Shown: in pieces, positions 8,544 through 17,644 of the stretch
How the letters are laid out: each line of letters starts with the position of its first letter
Numbering within the stretch: the first letter of the stretch is position 1
Origin: a bacterium
Lineage (GTDB): Bacteria; Bacillota; Clostridia; Lachnospirales; Lachnospiraceae
Reading direction: 5' to 3'
Assembly (NCBI GenBank): GCA_030524485.1
Contig: JAUNGR010000003.1
Location: forward strand, 1-54,021
DNA length: 54,021 bases
Program-made: the position numbers and the translations under genes
The notes under the pieces: generated by a model
Databases searched by the model: none
The model's input: the letters and a program-made list of their open reading frames with translations, nothing else
What the model was told of the DNA's origin: nothing

Positions 8544-10046
8544 TCAGATGGCTGCCTGCTTTGTCCCTCTGTTCTTTCTCAAAATACCTAACAGAAGCAG
8601 CATCTCAAGACCAAAGCCCACCAAAAGTCCCAGCCAGCCGTTCTGACTGAGGCCGGACACCAGATAACCCAGCACACAACAGCCAGCCACCAGCAGGGCA
8701 TAGGGCATCTGGGTGGAAACATGGTTCAAGTGCTTGCACTGTGCTCCGGCACTCGCCAAGATAGTGGTGTCTGAGATAGGAGAGATATGGTCTCCACAAA
8801 CAGCTCCTGCCAAAATAGCAGAGACCGAAATCGCAAGCATATTAATGTCCTCCGTTCCCACAACCGCCATGGCAATCGGAATGAGGATGCCAAACGTTCC
8901 CCAAGAGGTTCCCGTGGAGAAGGCCAGTCCCACTGCAACCGCAAACAGAATGCAGGGCAGAAAGGCAAGAACCGCTGCACTTCCGCCCACCAAAGCACTC
9001 ACGTAACCGCCAATGTTTAGATAGTCCTCATTGCAGATTCCAGACAGAGACCAAGCCAGACACAGTATCATAATGGCTGGAATCATCGCTTTGATGCCCA
9101 CGCTGAAGCAGTCGCAAAACTCTGTAAAGCTCAACACACGGCGTAACATATACTGGGCGAAGGTGAACACCAAGGCAAAGAAAGAACCCAGTGCTAAACT
9201 TCTGGCCGCATCACAGCCCGCAAAAGCCTCAACCACACCAACACCATCCAAAATACCGCCCGTATACAGCATTCCGCTGATACAAAAGACAATCAATATC
9301 AAAATTGGAAGCAGCAAGTCCACAACCTTGCCTCTTCCACCCTCCATCAGAGGGCTGTCAGAATCCATGGTCTCCTCCCCATGTCTTTCCACTCTCTCGT
9401 TGTAGCTTTTCATTGCCGCAAAATCCACCTGCGTCACAATCAAGAAGGCCATAAAGACCAGAGTCAGCAGGGCATACAGATTAAAGGGGATGGTTCTCAG
9501 AAAGAGGGAAAAACCATCGATTCCGGAATCTGCCGGAAGAGAAGAACCAACCGCTGCTGCCCAACTGGAAATCGGTGCAATGATACAGACCGGTGCTGCC
9601 GTCGCATCAATGATGTATGCCAACTTTGCACGGCTGATTTTATACTTATCGGTCACTGGACGCATTACCGTTCCCACCGTCAGACAGTTGAAATAGTCAT
9701 CCACAAAAATGACCACACCGAGAGCTGCCGTCGCCGCCATGGCTCCTCTCTTGCTCTTGATGGTCTTGGAAGCCCACTCTCCGTAGGCTCCTGAGGCTCC
9801 TGACCTTGTAATCAGAGCCACCAAAATTCCCAAAAATGCCAAAAATAGCAAAATATTGGCATTGTCGCCAATCTTTGCCCCCATGATATTGAGAGTTTCC
9901 TCCACCGAAAGCAGCGGATTTCCTCCCGTATACAACATTGCACCGGACAAAATTCCAATCAGCAAGGATAAATAAACCTCCTTGGTAATCAGAGCCAGAG
10001 CAATCGCCACAATTGGCGGAAGTAATGAAAAAATGGTACCTGTCAT
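8544..10046 (-). CDS. Na+/H+ antiporter, NhaC family
   Basis: 500-residue polytopic membrane protein with about twelve hydrophobic helices. The mid-protein stretch FVDDYFNCLTVGTVMRPVTDK is characteristic of the NhaC/YheL group, as is the later HISPISDTTILAS motif. Likely exchanges Na+ for H+ (or malate-lactate in related proteins); the substrate cannot be settled from sequence. The GGAGGAG before the ATG is unusually far, about 15 bases. It is inserted between spoVG and pth, where Bacillus has glmU-prs-ctc. Confidence 0.88.
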   Translation of the reverse strand: MTGTIFSLLPPIVAIALALITKEVYLSLLIGILSGAMLYTGGNPLLSVEETLNIMGAKIGDNANILLFLAFLGILVALITRSGASGAYGEWASKTIKSKRGAMAATAALGVVIFVDDYFNCLTVGTVMRPVTDKYKISRAKLAYIIDATAAPVCIIAPISSWAAAVGSSLPADSGIDGFSLFLRTIPFNLYALLTLVFMAFLIVTQVDFAAMKSYNERVERHGEETMDSDSPLMEGGRGKVVDLLLPILILIVFCISGMLYTGGILDGVGVVEAFAGCDAARSLALGSFFALVFTFAQYMLRRVLSFTEFCDCFSVGIKAMIPAIMILCLAWSLSGICNEDYLNIGGYVSALVGGSAAVLAFLPCILFAVAVGLAFSTGTSWGTFGILIPIAMAVVGTEDINMLAISVSAILAGAVCGDHISPISDTTILASAGAQCKHLNHVSTQMPYALLVAGCCVLGYLVSGLSQNGWLGLLVGFGLEMLLLLGILRKNRGTKQAAI

Positions 10047-10175
10047 CGCTTTTTCTTTTCTCCTCCTTTATCTTTTTTGTAAGGATTGGTACTCCTACTC
10101 CCTGTGGTCAAACGAATCCTTCGTTTTCCCTCTGTGCAGTTTATTATCTCATATTTATTCCCACTTAACAAGAGT

Positions 10176-10224
10176 GTAAAAGCAGACTGTTCTGCAAAGA
10201 ATTCTTCGCAAAACAGCCTGCTGT
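10176..10224 (-). terminator. Terminator after spoVG
   Basis: Inverted repeat AGCAGACTGTTCTGC (10181-10195) and GCAAAACAGCCTGCT (10208-10222), 15-bp arms with G-U tolerated, and an inner GAATTC palindrome. On the minus strand it is followed by a short T run. It lies about 50 bases after the spoVG stop. The rest of the 228-base gap up to nhaC has no gene. Confidence 0.75.
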
Positions 10225-10274
10225 CCTCTCTTTCTTATTTCACTCTTAGTAACGCACACTCTAGATTTTCGGAA

Positions 10275-10547
10275 TTACAGTTCCAGCTTTTCCTGAGCCG
10301 TTGTCTCATACTTGTCCAGAATCACCGTCTGAATCCTATCCCTTGTCTCAGAATTGATTGGATGTGCAATGTCACGATATTCGCCATCAGCGGCTTTTCT
10401 GCTTGGCATGGCAATGAAAAGCCCCTTCTCCCCTTCAATGACCTTAATGTCGTGAATGACAAACTCATTGTCCAGCGTAATCGAAACGATTGCTCGCATC
10501 TTTCCTTCTTTTTCAATTCTTCTGACTCTCACATCCGTAATCTGCAT
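10275..10547 (-). CDS. spoVG: Regulatory protein SpoVG
   Basis: 90-residue Spo[41 protein letters not shown] at the start and the [18 protein letters not shown] core. Members bind nucleic acid and affect sporulation and cell division or virulence depending on species. AGGGGAT precedes the ATG closely. It lies 95 bases after glgD in the same direction. A TATAAT is visible about 30 bases upstream but without a good -35, so it may be read through from glgCD or use an alternative sigma factor. Confidence 0.97.
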   Translation of the reverse strand: MQITDVRVRRIEKEGKMRAIVSITLDNEFVIHDIKVIEGEKGLFIAMPSRKAADGEYRDIAHPINSETRDRIQTVILDKYETTAQEKLEL

Positions 10548-10642
10548 ATCCCCTGTCCCCTTCCACTACCTTATAAATTATATCCAAACTTGGAATAAAC
10601 TGCTCTCTCATGCCATAGCAATCAAAAAGTCTTTTGCCCTCA

Positions 10643-11764
10643 TCACAACTGATATCTTTCATTCTTCTCCACCACAATCTTAATCTTATCTGGCTCCCCG
10701 ATATAGATGGTGTTGGCACGAATGGTATCTCTGCTCTCCACAATACAATTTTCAATCACCGTGTTGTCCCCGATGTATACATCATTCAATATAATGGAGT
10801 TCTTGATGATGCAATTATTTCCCACATAGGCTTTCTTAAACAGCAAGGAGTTCTCTACCGTACCATTGATGATACAACCGCTGGACACCAAACTGTTCTT
10901 CACAATGGCACCAGGGTTATACTTCGCCGGTGCCAAATCGTCCACCTTAGAATAGACATCCGGATACTGTCTGAAGAAATAGTTGCGCACCTTGGAATCC
11001 AAGAAATCCATATTGGTCTTATAGTAGGACTCCACCGATGCAATGTTGGACCAGTAGGTATCCATCTTATAAGCATAAATTCTCTTTAAATTCTTATAGC
11101 GAACCAGAATGTCACGTACAAAGTCATAGCGGTCTTCCGCTGCACATCTCTCAATCAGCTCAATCAGCTGTCTTCTGCGGATGACATAGATACCGCAGGA
11201 CACGGTGTTGGAAGTTGCCACCATAGGCTTCTCCTCAAACTCAATGATGCGCCCGTCGTCGTTGGTCTTGACCAGACCAAAACGAGTCACATCCACCTCC
11301 GGCTCCATCTCCTTACACACAATCGTGATATCCGATTTCTTCTCAATGTGGTACTCCAACACCTTGTTGAAATCCAATTTATAAATGCCGTCGCCCGAAG
11401 CAATCACCACATAAGGCTCATGGCTGTTCTTTAAGAAAGTCAAATTCTGATACAGGGCATCTGCTGTGCCGCGATACCAATCGTTGCTCTCCGCCGTGAT
11501 AGTAGGGGTGAACACATACAGGCCTCCCTGCTTTCTGCCGAAATCCCACCACTTTGAGGAACTCAAATGCTCATTCAGGGAACGGGAATTGTATTGGGTA
11601 AACACAGCCACACTCTGAATGTGGGAATTACTCATGCTGCTCAGAGCAAAATCTATGCTGCGGTAATTGCCGGCCATCGGCATTGCGGAAATTGCCCTCT
11701 TGTTTGACAGTTCTCTCATTCTCTTGCTGTTGCCGCCCGCCAAAATAATACCTATTGCTCTCAT
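10643..11764 (-). CDS. glgD: GlgD, regulatory-type ADP-glucose pyrophosphorylase subunit
   Basis: 373-residue nucleotidyltransferase homologue with [19 protein letters not shown] in place of the standard GGxGxRLxxLT...KPA signature, which is the hallmark of GlgD. An N-terminal Rossmann-like domain is followed by left-handed beta-helix repeats ([19 protein letters not shown]). In Firmicutes GlgD forms a heterotetramer with GlgC and modulates ADP-glucose synthesis for glycogen. The ATG overlaps the glgC stop by four bases, so the two are co-translated. Confidence 0.95.
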   Translation of the reverse strand: MRAIGIILAGGNSKRMRELSNKRAISAMPMAGNYRSIDFALSSMSNSHIQSVAVFTQYNSRSLNEHLSSSKWWDFGRKQGGLYVFTPTITAESNDWYRGTADALYQNLTFLKNSHEPYVVIASGDGIYKLDFNKVLEYHIEKKSDITIVCKEMEPEVDVTRFGLVKTNDDGRIIEFEEKPMVATSNTVSCGIYVIRRRQLIELIERCAAEDRYDFVRDILVRYKNLKRIYAYKMDTYWSNIASVESYYKTNMDFLDSKVRNYFFRQYPDVYSKVDDLAPAKYNPGAIVKNSLVSSGCIINGTVENSLLFKKAYVGNNCIIKNSIILNDVYIGDNTVIENCIVESRDTIRANTIYIGEPDKIKIVVEKNERYQL

Positions 11765-13035
11765 CTTGCTCCACCTGCCTTTACAATGTAGTCTCCGCTT
11801 GCCAGCTCGCCATTTGGATAATCCTCCGCAGTCGTCTCACCGACAATCGCTGTGTTTCGTCCCACCTTAACGCCATCTGGAACCACGCTGTGCTCGCCTA
11901 TCGTCACCAAATCAAACTGGTAAACCTTCGCATCGTACTTGCTTGGAGCATACTCGCCTGTGCCAATCACGGCATTGCTTCCGATGCTCACATCCTCTGC
12001 GATGATTGCCTTCTCCACCACGGTTCCTGCACCGATAGTAGAATCCTTCATCACGATGGAATCCCTGACCACCGCTCCCTCGGCAATGGTAACTCCCGCA
12101 CCAATCACCGAATTGGAGACCTGTCCGTAAATCTCACAGCCCTCCCCGATGATGCTTCTCTCAATCTTTGCATCTTCGGCAATGTACTGCGGCTGAATGT
12201 TATCTGCCTTCGTATAAATCTTCCAATATTCCTCATACAGATTGAACTCAGGAATGATGTCAATCAGCTCCATATTTGCTTCCCAGTAGGAACCCAAGGT
12301 GCCGACATCCTTCCAATAGCCATTGTACTCGTAGGCAAAGATGCGGTCTCCCTTCTCATGGATGTATGGGATGATATGCTTTCCAAAGTCACAGCCTGGC
12401 TGGTCGGAAAGATGAATCAAAGCCTCTCTTAACACCTTCCAACTAAAAATGTAGATACCCATGGAAGCCAGATTGCTTCTTGGGTGTGCGGGCTTCTCCT
12501 CAAATTCTGTGATGCGGTTATGCTCGTCCGTGAGCACCACTCCGAAACGGCTCGCTTCCTCAATCGGAACCGGCATCGCTGCGATGGTCAAATCGGCATT
12601 GTTTGCCTTATGATAATCCAACATCACTTCATAATCCATTTTATAGATATGGTCTCCAGACAGAATCAAAACATAGTCCGGATTGTAAGTTTCCATGTAC
12701 TCCAGATTCTGATAAATAGCATTGGCAGTACCGGTATACCAATCACTGCCCTTACTTCTCTCATATGGCGGAAGAACCGTCACACCTCCGACATTGCGAT
12801 CCAAATCCCACGGAATACCAATTCCAATATGAGTATTCAAACGCAAAGGCTGATACTGTGTCAAAACACCAACGGTATCCACACCGGAATTGATGCAGTT
12901 ACTGAGAGGAAAATCAATGATACGATACTTTCCTCCAAAAGATACTGCTGGCTTTGCAACTTTCTGTGTTAAAACGCCGAGACGACTTCCTTGGCCGCCG
13001 GCAAGCAACATTGCTATCATTTCCTTTTTAATCAC
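11761..13035 (-). CDS. glgC: Glucose-1-phosphate adenylyltransferase GlgC
   Basis: 424 residues; makes ADP-glucose from glucose-1-phosphate and ATP, the committed step of bacterial glycogen synthesis. Signature [34 protein letters not shown] near the start, then [20 protein letters not shown], and a beta-helix C-terminal domain. The start is GTG with GGGGTGA upstream; an ATG five codons later is possible but crowds the ribosome site. First gene of glgC-glgD; no branching enzyme or synthase is nearby. Confidence 0.96.
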   Translation of the reverse strand: MIKKEMIAMLLAGGQGSRLGVLTQKVAKPAVSFGGKYRIIDFPLSNCINSGVDTVGVLTQYQPLRLNTHIGIGIPWDLDRNVGGVTVLPPYERSKGSDWYTGTANAIYQNLEYMETYNPDYVLILSGDHIYKMDYEVMLDYHKANNADLTIAAMPVPIEEASRFGVVLTDEHNRITEFEEKPAHPRSNLASMGIYIFSWKVLREALIHLSDQPGCDFGKHIIPYIHEKGDRIFAYEYNGYWKDVGTLGSYWEANMELIDIIPEFNLYEEYWKIYTKADNIQPQYIAEDAKIERSIIGEGCEIYGQVSNSVIGAGVTIAEGAVVRDSIVMKDSTIGAGTVVEKAIIAEDVSIGSNAVIGTGEYAPSKYDAKVYQFDLVTIGEHSVVPDGVKVGRNTAIVGETTAEDYPNGELASGDYIVKAGGAR

Positions 13036-13077
13036 GTTATCTCACCCCTCGATGTAAGTATTTTTAATGTGTTTTTC

Positions 13078-13106
13078 ATTATAACACACTTTTTGTAAAT
13101 AGTGAA
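13078..13106 (-). promoter_or_regulatory. Sigma-A promoter of glgCD
   Basis: Minus strand TTCACT (13106-13101), 17-base spacer, TATAAT (13083-13078), about 45 bases before the glgC GTG. The -10 is perfect, the -35 four of six. Confidence 0.65.
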
Positions 13107-13231
13107 TAAATATTTAACATAATGTTCAACTTTTTTGTACATTTTTCGACAGCCCCCATATTTTTCCAAATATAGCTTATGAATCTTTTAAAATATCTCA
13201 AGAAATCCCACAATAGTTCCCGTTCTTCCCC

Positions 13232-13260
13232 TTGAATCCACCATAAAAATACAGTATAAT
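13232..13260 (+). promoter_or_regulatory. Sigma-A promoter of asnS
   Basis: TTGAAT (13232-13237), 17-base spacer, TATAAT (13255-13260). The predicted transcript start leaves only about 40 bases of leader, too short for a T-box. Confidence 0.75.
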
Positions 13261-13306
13261 GGCTCCATATCGATACCAAAAAGAGCGAAACACGAGGAGA
13301 ATAATT

Positions 13307-14698
13307 ATGAAATTGACAACCGTAAGAGAAATCTATCGTTCCAGAGAAACTTGGCTGGACAAAGAAGTGTCCATTGGCGGATGGATTCGCAGCATTCGTG
13401 ATTCCAAGTCCTTCGGCTTTATTGTTGTGAGCGACGGTTCCTATTTTGAACCCCTGCAGGTCGTTTACCACGATACCATGCCGAATTTTGATGAAATTTC
13501 TAAATTAAACGTGGGAGCTTCCATCCTTGTAAAGGGAACTTTGGTTGCGACTCCGCAGGCCAAGCAGCCTTTTGAGATTCAGGCTTCTGAGATTGTGGTG
13601 GAGGGCAACTCTTCACCGGACTACCCTCTTCAAAAGAAACGCCATAGTTTTGAATACCTGCGTACCATCTCTCACCTGCGTCCACGTACCAACACCTTTC
13701 AGGCGGTATTCCGTGTGCGTTCTCTGATTGCCTATGCCATTCATCAGTATTTTCAGGAGAGAGATTTTGTCTACGTTCACACTCCATTGATTACCGGAAG
13801 CGATTGCGAGGGAGCCGGTGAGATGTTCCAAGTGACCACCATGGACTTAGCAAACGTTCCAAAACATGCAGATGGCAGTGTAAACTACAGCGAAGATTTC
13901 TTTGGCAAGCAGACCAGCTTAACCGTGAGCGGTCAGCTCAACGGTGAGACCTATGCGATGGCTTTCCGCAACATCTACACCTTTGGACCTACCTTCCGTG
14001 CCGAGAATTCCAACACCACCCGCCATGCGGCAGAGTTCTGGATGGTGGAGCCTGAGATTGTATTTGCGGACCTTCAGGACAACATGGCACTCGCAGAGGG
14101 CATGTTGAAATATATCATTCAGTATGTCTTGGAGCAGGCACCGGAGGAGATGAATTTCTTAAACCAGTTCGTTGACAAAGATTTGTTAAACCGCTTAAAT
14201 CACGTTATGAACTCTGAGTTCGGTCATGTGACCTACACAGAAGCCATCGAGCTTTTGGAAAAACACAACGATGCGTTTGATTACAAGGTATTCTGGGGCT
14301 GCGATTTGCAGACCGAGCATGAGCGTTATCTGACCGAGAAGATTTTCAAAAAGCCCGTGTTTGTGACCGACTACCCGAAGGACATCAAAGCCTTCTATAT
14401 GAAGATGAATCCGGATAACAAGACGGTGGCCGCTATGGATTGTCTGGTTCCAGGCATCGGAGAAATTATGGGAGGCAGCCAGAGAGAGGACGACTACGAT
14501 AAGCTGCTGGCTCGTATGCAGGAGATGGGCTTAAAGCCAGAAGATTATGATTTCTATCTGGATTTGCGCAAATATGGTTCTGCTCGCCACTCCGGTTTTG
14601 GTCTGGGCTTTGAACGCTGCGTGATGTATCTGACCGGCATGGCCAACATCCGCGATGTCATTCCTTTCCCCAGAACGGTAAACAACTGCGAATTATAA
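13307..14698 (+). CDS. asnS: Asparaginyl-tRNA synthetase
   Basis: 463-residue class IIb synthetase charging tRNA-Asn. The start at 13307 has GAGGAG eight bases upstream; the frame continues 48 bases further upstream without support. An N-terminal OB-fold anticodon-binding domain (about 20-110, [21 protein letters not shown]) is followed by the class II core with motif 2 ([31 protein letters not shown]) and motif 3 ([13 protein letters not shown]). One of the few plus-strand genes, divergent from glgC. Ends in a strong terminator. Confidence 0.97.
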   Translation: MKLTTVREIYRSRETWLDKEVSIGGWIRSIRDSKSFGFIVVSDGSYFEPLQVVYHDTMPNFDEISKLNVGASILVKGTLVATPQAKQPFEIQASEIVVEGNSSPDYPLQKKRHSFEYLRTISHLRPRTNTFQAVFRVRSLIAYAIHQYFQERDFVYVHTPLITGSDCEGAGEMFQVTTMDLANVPKHADGSVNYSEDFFGKQTSLTVSGQLNGETYAMAFRNIYTFGPTFRAENSNTTRHAAEFWMVEPEIVFADLQDNMALAEGMLKYIIQYVLEQAPEEMNFLNQFVDKDLLNRLNHVMNSEFGHVTYTEAIELLEKHNDAFDYKVFWGCDLQTEHERYLTEKIFKKPVFVTDYPKDIKAFYMKMNPDNKTVAAMDCLVPGIGEIMGGSQREDDYDKLLARMQEMGLKPEDYDFYLDLRKYGSARHSGFGLGFERCVMYLTGMANIRDVIPFPRTVNNCEL

Positions 14699-14718
14699 TT
14701 TCAAACATAAGGCAATAC

Positions 14719-14767
14719 AAAATCCCCTGCAGCACAAGAAATCTTCTTCTGTGCTGCAGGGGATTTT
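14719..14767 (+). terminator. Terminator of asnS
   Basis: 18-bp perfect arms (14719-14736 and 14750-14767) around a 13-base loop, GC-rich core CCCCTGCAGCACA, ending in TTTT on plus and in T's on minus as well. It can act in both directions, also for the converging prs. Confidence 0.88.
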
Positions 14768-14776
14768 AGAATTTGC

Positions 14777-14975
14777 TCTGAAAGTCCCGGACGGCGACTG
14801 CAAGGACTGTGTGCTTGCACAGTCCTTGGTATGCCTTGTAAAACAAGGCATATAGATGCCCTTTCGGGTACAAGAACATGCAGACATCGGACGGGCTACC
14901 CCGTGTGAAGCACGGAGCAATCGACTTTCATGCATGGTGATGATTCGTCGCAGGCGAATCTTGTCCGTTTACTTT
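14777..14975 (+). repeat. Dispersed multi-hairpin repeat, family A copy 1
   Basis: About 200 bases in the asnS-prs gap, sharing long identical blocks with 20876-21130 and 47384-47452. Visible hairpins in order: AAGGACTGTG/CACAGTCCTT, ATGCCTTG/CAAGGCAT, CCGTG/CACGG and GATTCG/CGAATC. A 24-base block (14908-14931) is identical in the three long copies. The minus-strand frame across it is an artefact of the repeat, not a gene. Confidence 0.8.
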
Positions 14976-15003
14976 TAAAACTCATTTATTTTATAGGCAC
15001 CAC

Positions 15004-16176
15004 TTATTTGCTTCTGTACTGAGCCAAAAGCTTGTTGATGCGGTTGGTCGGATTCAGCAACTCGCTCAGGGAAGCATCGTGGTTCAGATTATCAATAATC
15101 AGAGCGATGTACTTACTCATATCTACGTCAATGTAATACGGTCTGGACAGCAGCTCCGGAGTCTGGTAAACCAGATTGGTGGTCAAAATACGGTCAATGT
15201 ATCCATTCTCATAATACTGGTCAAACTTCTCCAGACCATTGGTGAACAGACCAAAGGTAGCACAGATAAAGACTTTTCTCGCTTTTCTTCTCTTCAGTTC
15301 CTTTGCCACATCCTGCATACTCTCACCGGAGGAAATCATATCGTCGATGATGAGCACGTCCTTGCCCTCAACGGAGCTTCCCAAAAACTCATGGGCCACA
15401 ATCGGATTGCGTCCATTCTCAATTCTGGTATAATCACGGCGTTTGTAGAACATACCCATGTCCAAGCCCAGAACGTTTGCAAAGTACACAGCACGGTTCA
15501 TACCGCCCTCATCCGGACTGATCACCATCATGTGGTCGCTGTCAATCTGTAAATCCGTCTCATTTTTAAGAAGGTGCTTGATAAACTGGTAAATCGGCTG
15601 TACGGTCTCAAATCCCTTCAGAGGAATGGCATTCTGCACACGAGGGTCGTGTGCATCAAAGGTGATGATGTTCTCCACACCCATATAGGTCAGCTCCTGC
15701 AAAGCCAGTGCACAGTCCAAGGACTCTCTGCTGGAACGCTTATGCTGACGGCTTTCATATAAGAAAGGCATAATCACATTGATTCGTCTTGCCTTACCGG
15801 CTGCCGCTGCAATCAATCTCTTTAAATCCTGAAAATGGTCATCCGGAGACATATGGTTGATTTGACCGCTCAGGGAATAGGTCAAACTGTAGTTGCAAAC
15901 ATCCACCATAAAATACAGGTCATCTCCACGCACAGACTCCTGAATCATTCCCTTCGCCTCACCAGAACCAAATCTTGGTGTCTTTGCGTTAAGAATATAA
16001 GAATCTCTTTGATATCCGGAAAAAGCGATGGTCTTCTTGTGGTCACTCTCCCGTTCTCTTCTCCAATCAACCAGATACTGGTCTACCTTTTTTCCCAGCT
16101 CTGTGCAGCTCTTCAGCGGAATCAATCCAAGCGGGCCAACCGGAATCGTTTCAATAATCTTCTCTTCGTAAAGCAT
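15004..16176 (-). CDS. prs: Ribose-phosphate pyrophosphokinase (PRPP synthetase)
   Basis: 390 residues from the ATG at 16176, chosen because GGAGG lies six bases upstream; the frame itself extends to 16254. Makes PRPP from ribose-5-phosphate and ATP for nucleotide, His and Trp synthesis. Key motifs: FDAHDPRVQNA in the ATP/flexible loop region and the PRPP loop VLIIDDMISSGES. It is longer than the usual 310-320 residues, with an extra N-terminal segment and an insertion, a form I associate with Lachnospiraceae and Bacteroidetes. It has its own promoter next to an insertion-element scar. Confidence 0.92.
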   Translation of the reverse strand: MLYEEKIIETIPVGPLGLIPLKSCTELGKKVDQYLVDWRRERESDHKKTIAFSGYQRDSYILNAKTPRFGSGEAKGMIQESVRGDDLYFMVDVCNYSLTYSLSGQINHMSPDDHFQDLKRLIAAAAGKARRINVIMPFLYESRQHKRSSRESLDCALALQELTYMGVENIITFDAHDPRVQNAIPLKGFETVQPIYQFIKHLLKNETDLQIDSDHMMVISPDEGGMNRAVYFANVLGLDMGMFYKRRDYTRIENGRNPIVAHEFLGSSVEGKDVLIIDDMISSGESMQDVAKELKRRKARKVFICATFGLFTNGLEKFDQYYENGYIDRILTTNLVYQTPELLSRPYYIDVDMSKYIALIIDNLNHDASLSELLNPTNRINKLLAQYRSK

Positions 16177-16306
16177 TTTCATCCTCCAAAGTTGTTCTCT
16201 ACGATGCTCTCCTGCGGCACTTCTCGTTTCCAAAAAGGCCTCTTCGGTCTGCAATTCGTATCCTATCGGTATTCATATTCACCTATGTATTGGTATTAAC
16301 TTATTC

Positions 16307-16335
16307 TTTATATCATTCTCTTTTCTATTAGTCAA
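16307..16335 (-). promoter_or_regulatory. Sigma-A promoter of prs
   Basis: Minus strand TTGACT (16335-16330), 17-base spacer, TATAAA (16312-16307). The -35 begins about four bases outside the right end of the IS605-type remnant. Confidence 0.72.
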
Positions 16336-16339
16336 CACT

Positions 16340-16630
16340 GTGAACTCCCCATCGTCTAAAGACAATGGGCTTCTAAGAACCTTTCGGTTCTATTTAAGAA
16401 ATTTCAGTTTCCTTCCATATATGACATAATTCTTTTAGGGTTTTATAGTCTTCCTTTGACAGATGTTTTATTTGTTACTTTACAGTTAAATACATGCAGA
16501 TTTTCTCCTTTCTAAAGACTCAGACATTTCCTGTAAATATATGGTATCATATACTTGACTAAAACACAATATTACTAGTGAAATTTACGCCATTCATCCC
16601 AGCACCTAAAGGGAATGGGTTTCTGGCTGA
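16340..16630 (-). mobile_element. Internally deleted IS605/IS1341-type (TnpB) element
   Basis: On the minus strand the stretch has a left-end hairpin (about 16620-16590, ACCCATTCCCTTTAGG then GGGATGAATGGCG), a ribosome site AAAGGAG, the start of a tnpB reading frame (16495), then directly the right-end structure: hairpin AGAACC-TTTC-GGTTCT (16376-16391), hairpin CCCAT..ATGGG (16348-16369) and the terminal GAGTTCAC (16347-16340). About 290 bases are left of an element normally over 1.2 kb. It fills most of the 458-base gap between prs and dnaI. Confidence 0.75.
16394..16495 (-). pseudogene. TnpB N-terminal remnant
   Basis: Minus-strand codons from the ATG at 16495 read MYLTVK, a TAA stop, then QIKHLSKEDYKTLKELCHIW and KETEIS before another TAA. 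MYLTVKQQ.KHLSKEEY..LKELCH is the typical N-terminus of IS605 OrfB/TnpB RNA-guided nucleases. Codon 7 would be CAA in intact relatives, so a C-to-T change explains the stop. The remaining protein is deleted. Recognised from memory of the family, not from a search. Confidence 0.75.
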
Positions 16631-16634
16631 TTCA

Positions 16635-17630
16635 TTATAAATGCTTTTTAAACTTTTTTTGTATGCGAATGTCCTCTCCAACCAGTGGAATCATCTGATA
16701 TTTGCTCATAATTCGTGACGCAATGCGGTCTGTAAACTCATCACGCAACCGATTCAAGGGAAGATTGGTCGTCACGATGGTCCCCTTTTTCCGATTCAAC
16801 CTCTCATTGATGCAGTAAAAAAGCTGGGAAGTCGTGAAGGTATTAATCAACTCGGTTCCGATGTCGTCTATCACAAGCAAATCGCAGTCCAAAATATGGC
16901 GATACATCTCCTGCATATCCTCCGGATTTTTGGACTCAAAGCGATTTTTGGAGAAGACATCAAACAGATCCGTCGCTGAGAAATAGAGCACCGAAAAACA
17001 CCTCTCAATCAATTCAGCGGCAATGCAGTTGCTCAAAAAGGTCTTTCCAGTTCCTGTGGTACCCGTGAACAGAATGCTGCCCTTTTCGCTCGGAAAGCGG
17101 CGGATATACTCTTTGCACTGCTCCACCACCCTCTGCATATAGACCCTCTGCGTCATTCCCAAACGTTCCACTATCTTGCTGTCATCGTAATAACGGTAGG
17201 TAAATTGCCTGAAATTCTCCGTCTTTAAGATTTCTCTGATGTTGGACTGAGCATACAGCAATTCCATCTGTGCCTGAAGAAAACAATGGCATTTTTTGCC
17301 ATCTCGATAGCCACTATCCTTGCAGTCTGGACACTGGTAATGCATCTCCATATAGTCGGCCGGATAAGCTCCTTCCTCCAACAGCTGCCTTTTCTCTCTG
17401 CGAAGCTCCTCCAAGGCAAGGCGAAGTTTGGATAAAGCCTCCTTATCGCCTCCTAAGAGCAGTCTCGCCTGCTGCACCGCCGTGCTTCCTATTTGCTGGT
17501 CAAGCTCGCGGATTCGGGGGATGTGTTCATAAACCTCCCTCACCCTCTCGTCCTGTTCTCTCTTATCCTGAAACTGTTTTTGGTCGTATGTGCGCATAAT
17601 GGCATCATACTGGGAATTGCTCAATGGCAT
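16635..17630 (-). CDS. dnaI: DnaI/DnaC-like helicase loader ATPase
   Basis: 331-residue AAA+ ATPase likely to load the replicative helicase. ATG at 17630 with GAGGAGG seven bases upstream (the frame extends to 17681). N-terminal helical region, then a zinc-type cluster CPDCKDSGYRDGKKCHCF near residue 100, Walker A TGTTGTGKT, Walker B LLVIDDIGTE and sensor region IVTTNLPLNRL. Begins 14 bases after the dnaD-like stop, so the pair forms an operon like B. subtilis dnaB-dnaI. Confidence 0.93.
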   Translation of the reverse strand: MPLSNSQYDAIMRTYDQKQFQDKREQDERVREVYEHIPRIRELDQQIGSTAVQQARLLLGGDKEALSKLRLALEELRREKRQLLEEGAYPADYMEMHYQCPDCKDSGYRDGKKCHCFLQAQMELLYAQSNIREILKTENFRQFTYRYYDDSKIVERLGMTQRVYMQRVVEQCKEYIRRFPSEKGSILFTGTTGTGKTFLSNCIAAELIERCFSVLYFSATDLFDVFSKNRFESKNPEDMQEMYRHILDCDLLVIDDIGTELINTFTTSQLFYCINERLNRKKGTIVTTNLPLNRLRDEFTDRIASRIMSKYQMIPLVGEDIRIQKKFKKHL

Positions 17631-17644
17631 TTCGCTTCCTCCTC

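Noticed and set aside
13260..13306. T-box leader for asnS
   Set aside because: The leader from the predicted start is only about 40 bases and lacks the T-box consensus.
13079..13471. 130-codon minus-strand frame between glgC and asnS
   Set aside because: Overlaps the asnS start and promoter, no ribosome site, no family resemblance.
14693..14935. Minus-strand frame with ESRLLRA.HG.ARPMSAC, also seen at 20872-21123
   Set aside because: The similarity comes from the family A nucleotide repeat; frames are interrupted, lack ribosome sites and include hairpins. Treated as a repeat, not a protein family.
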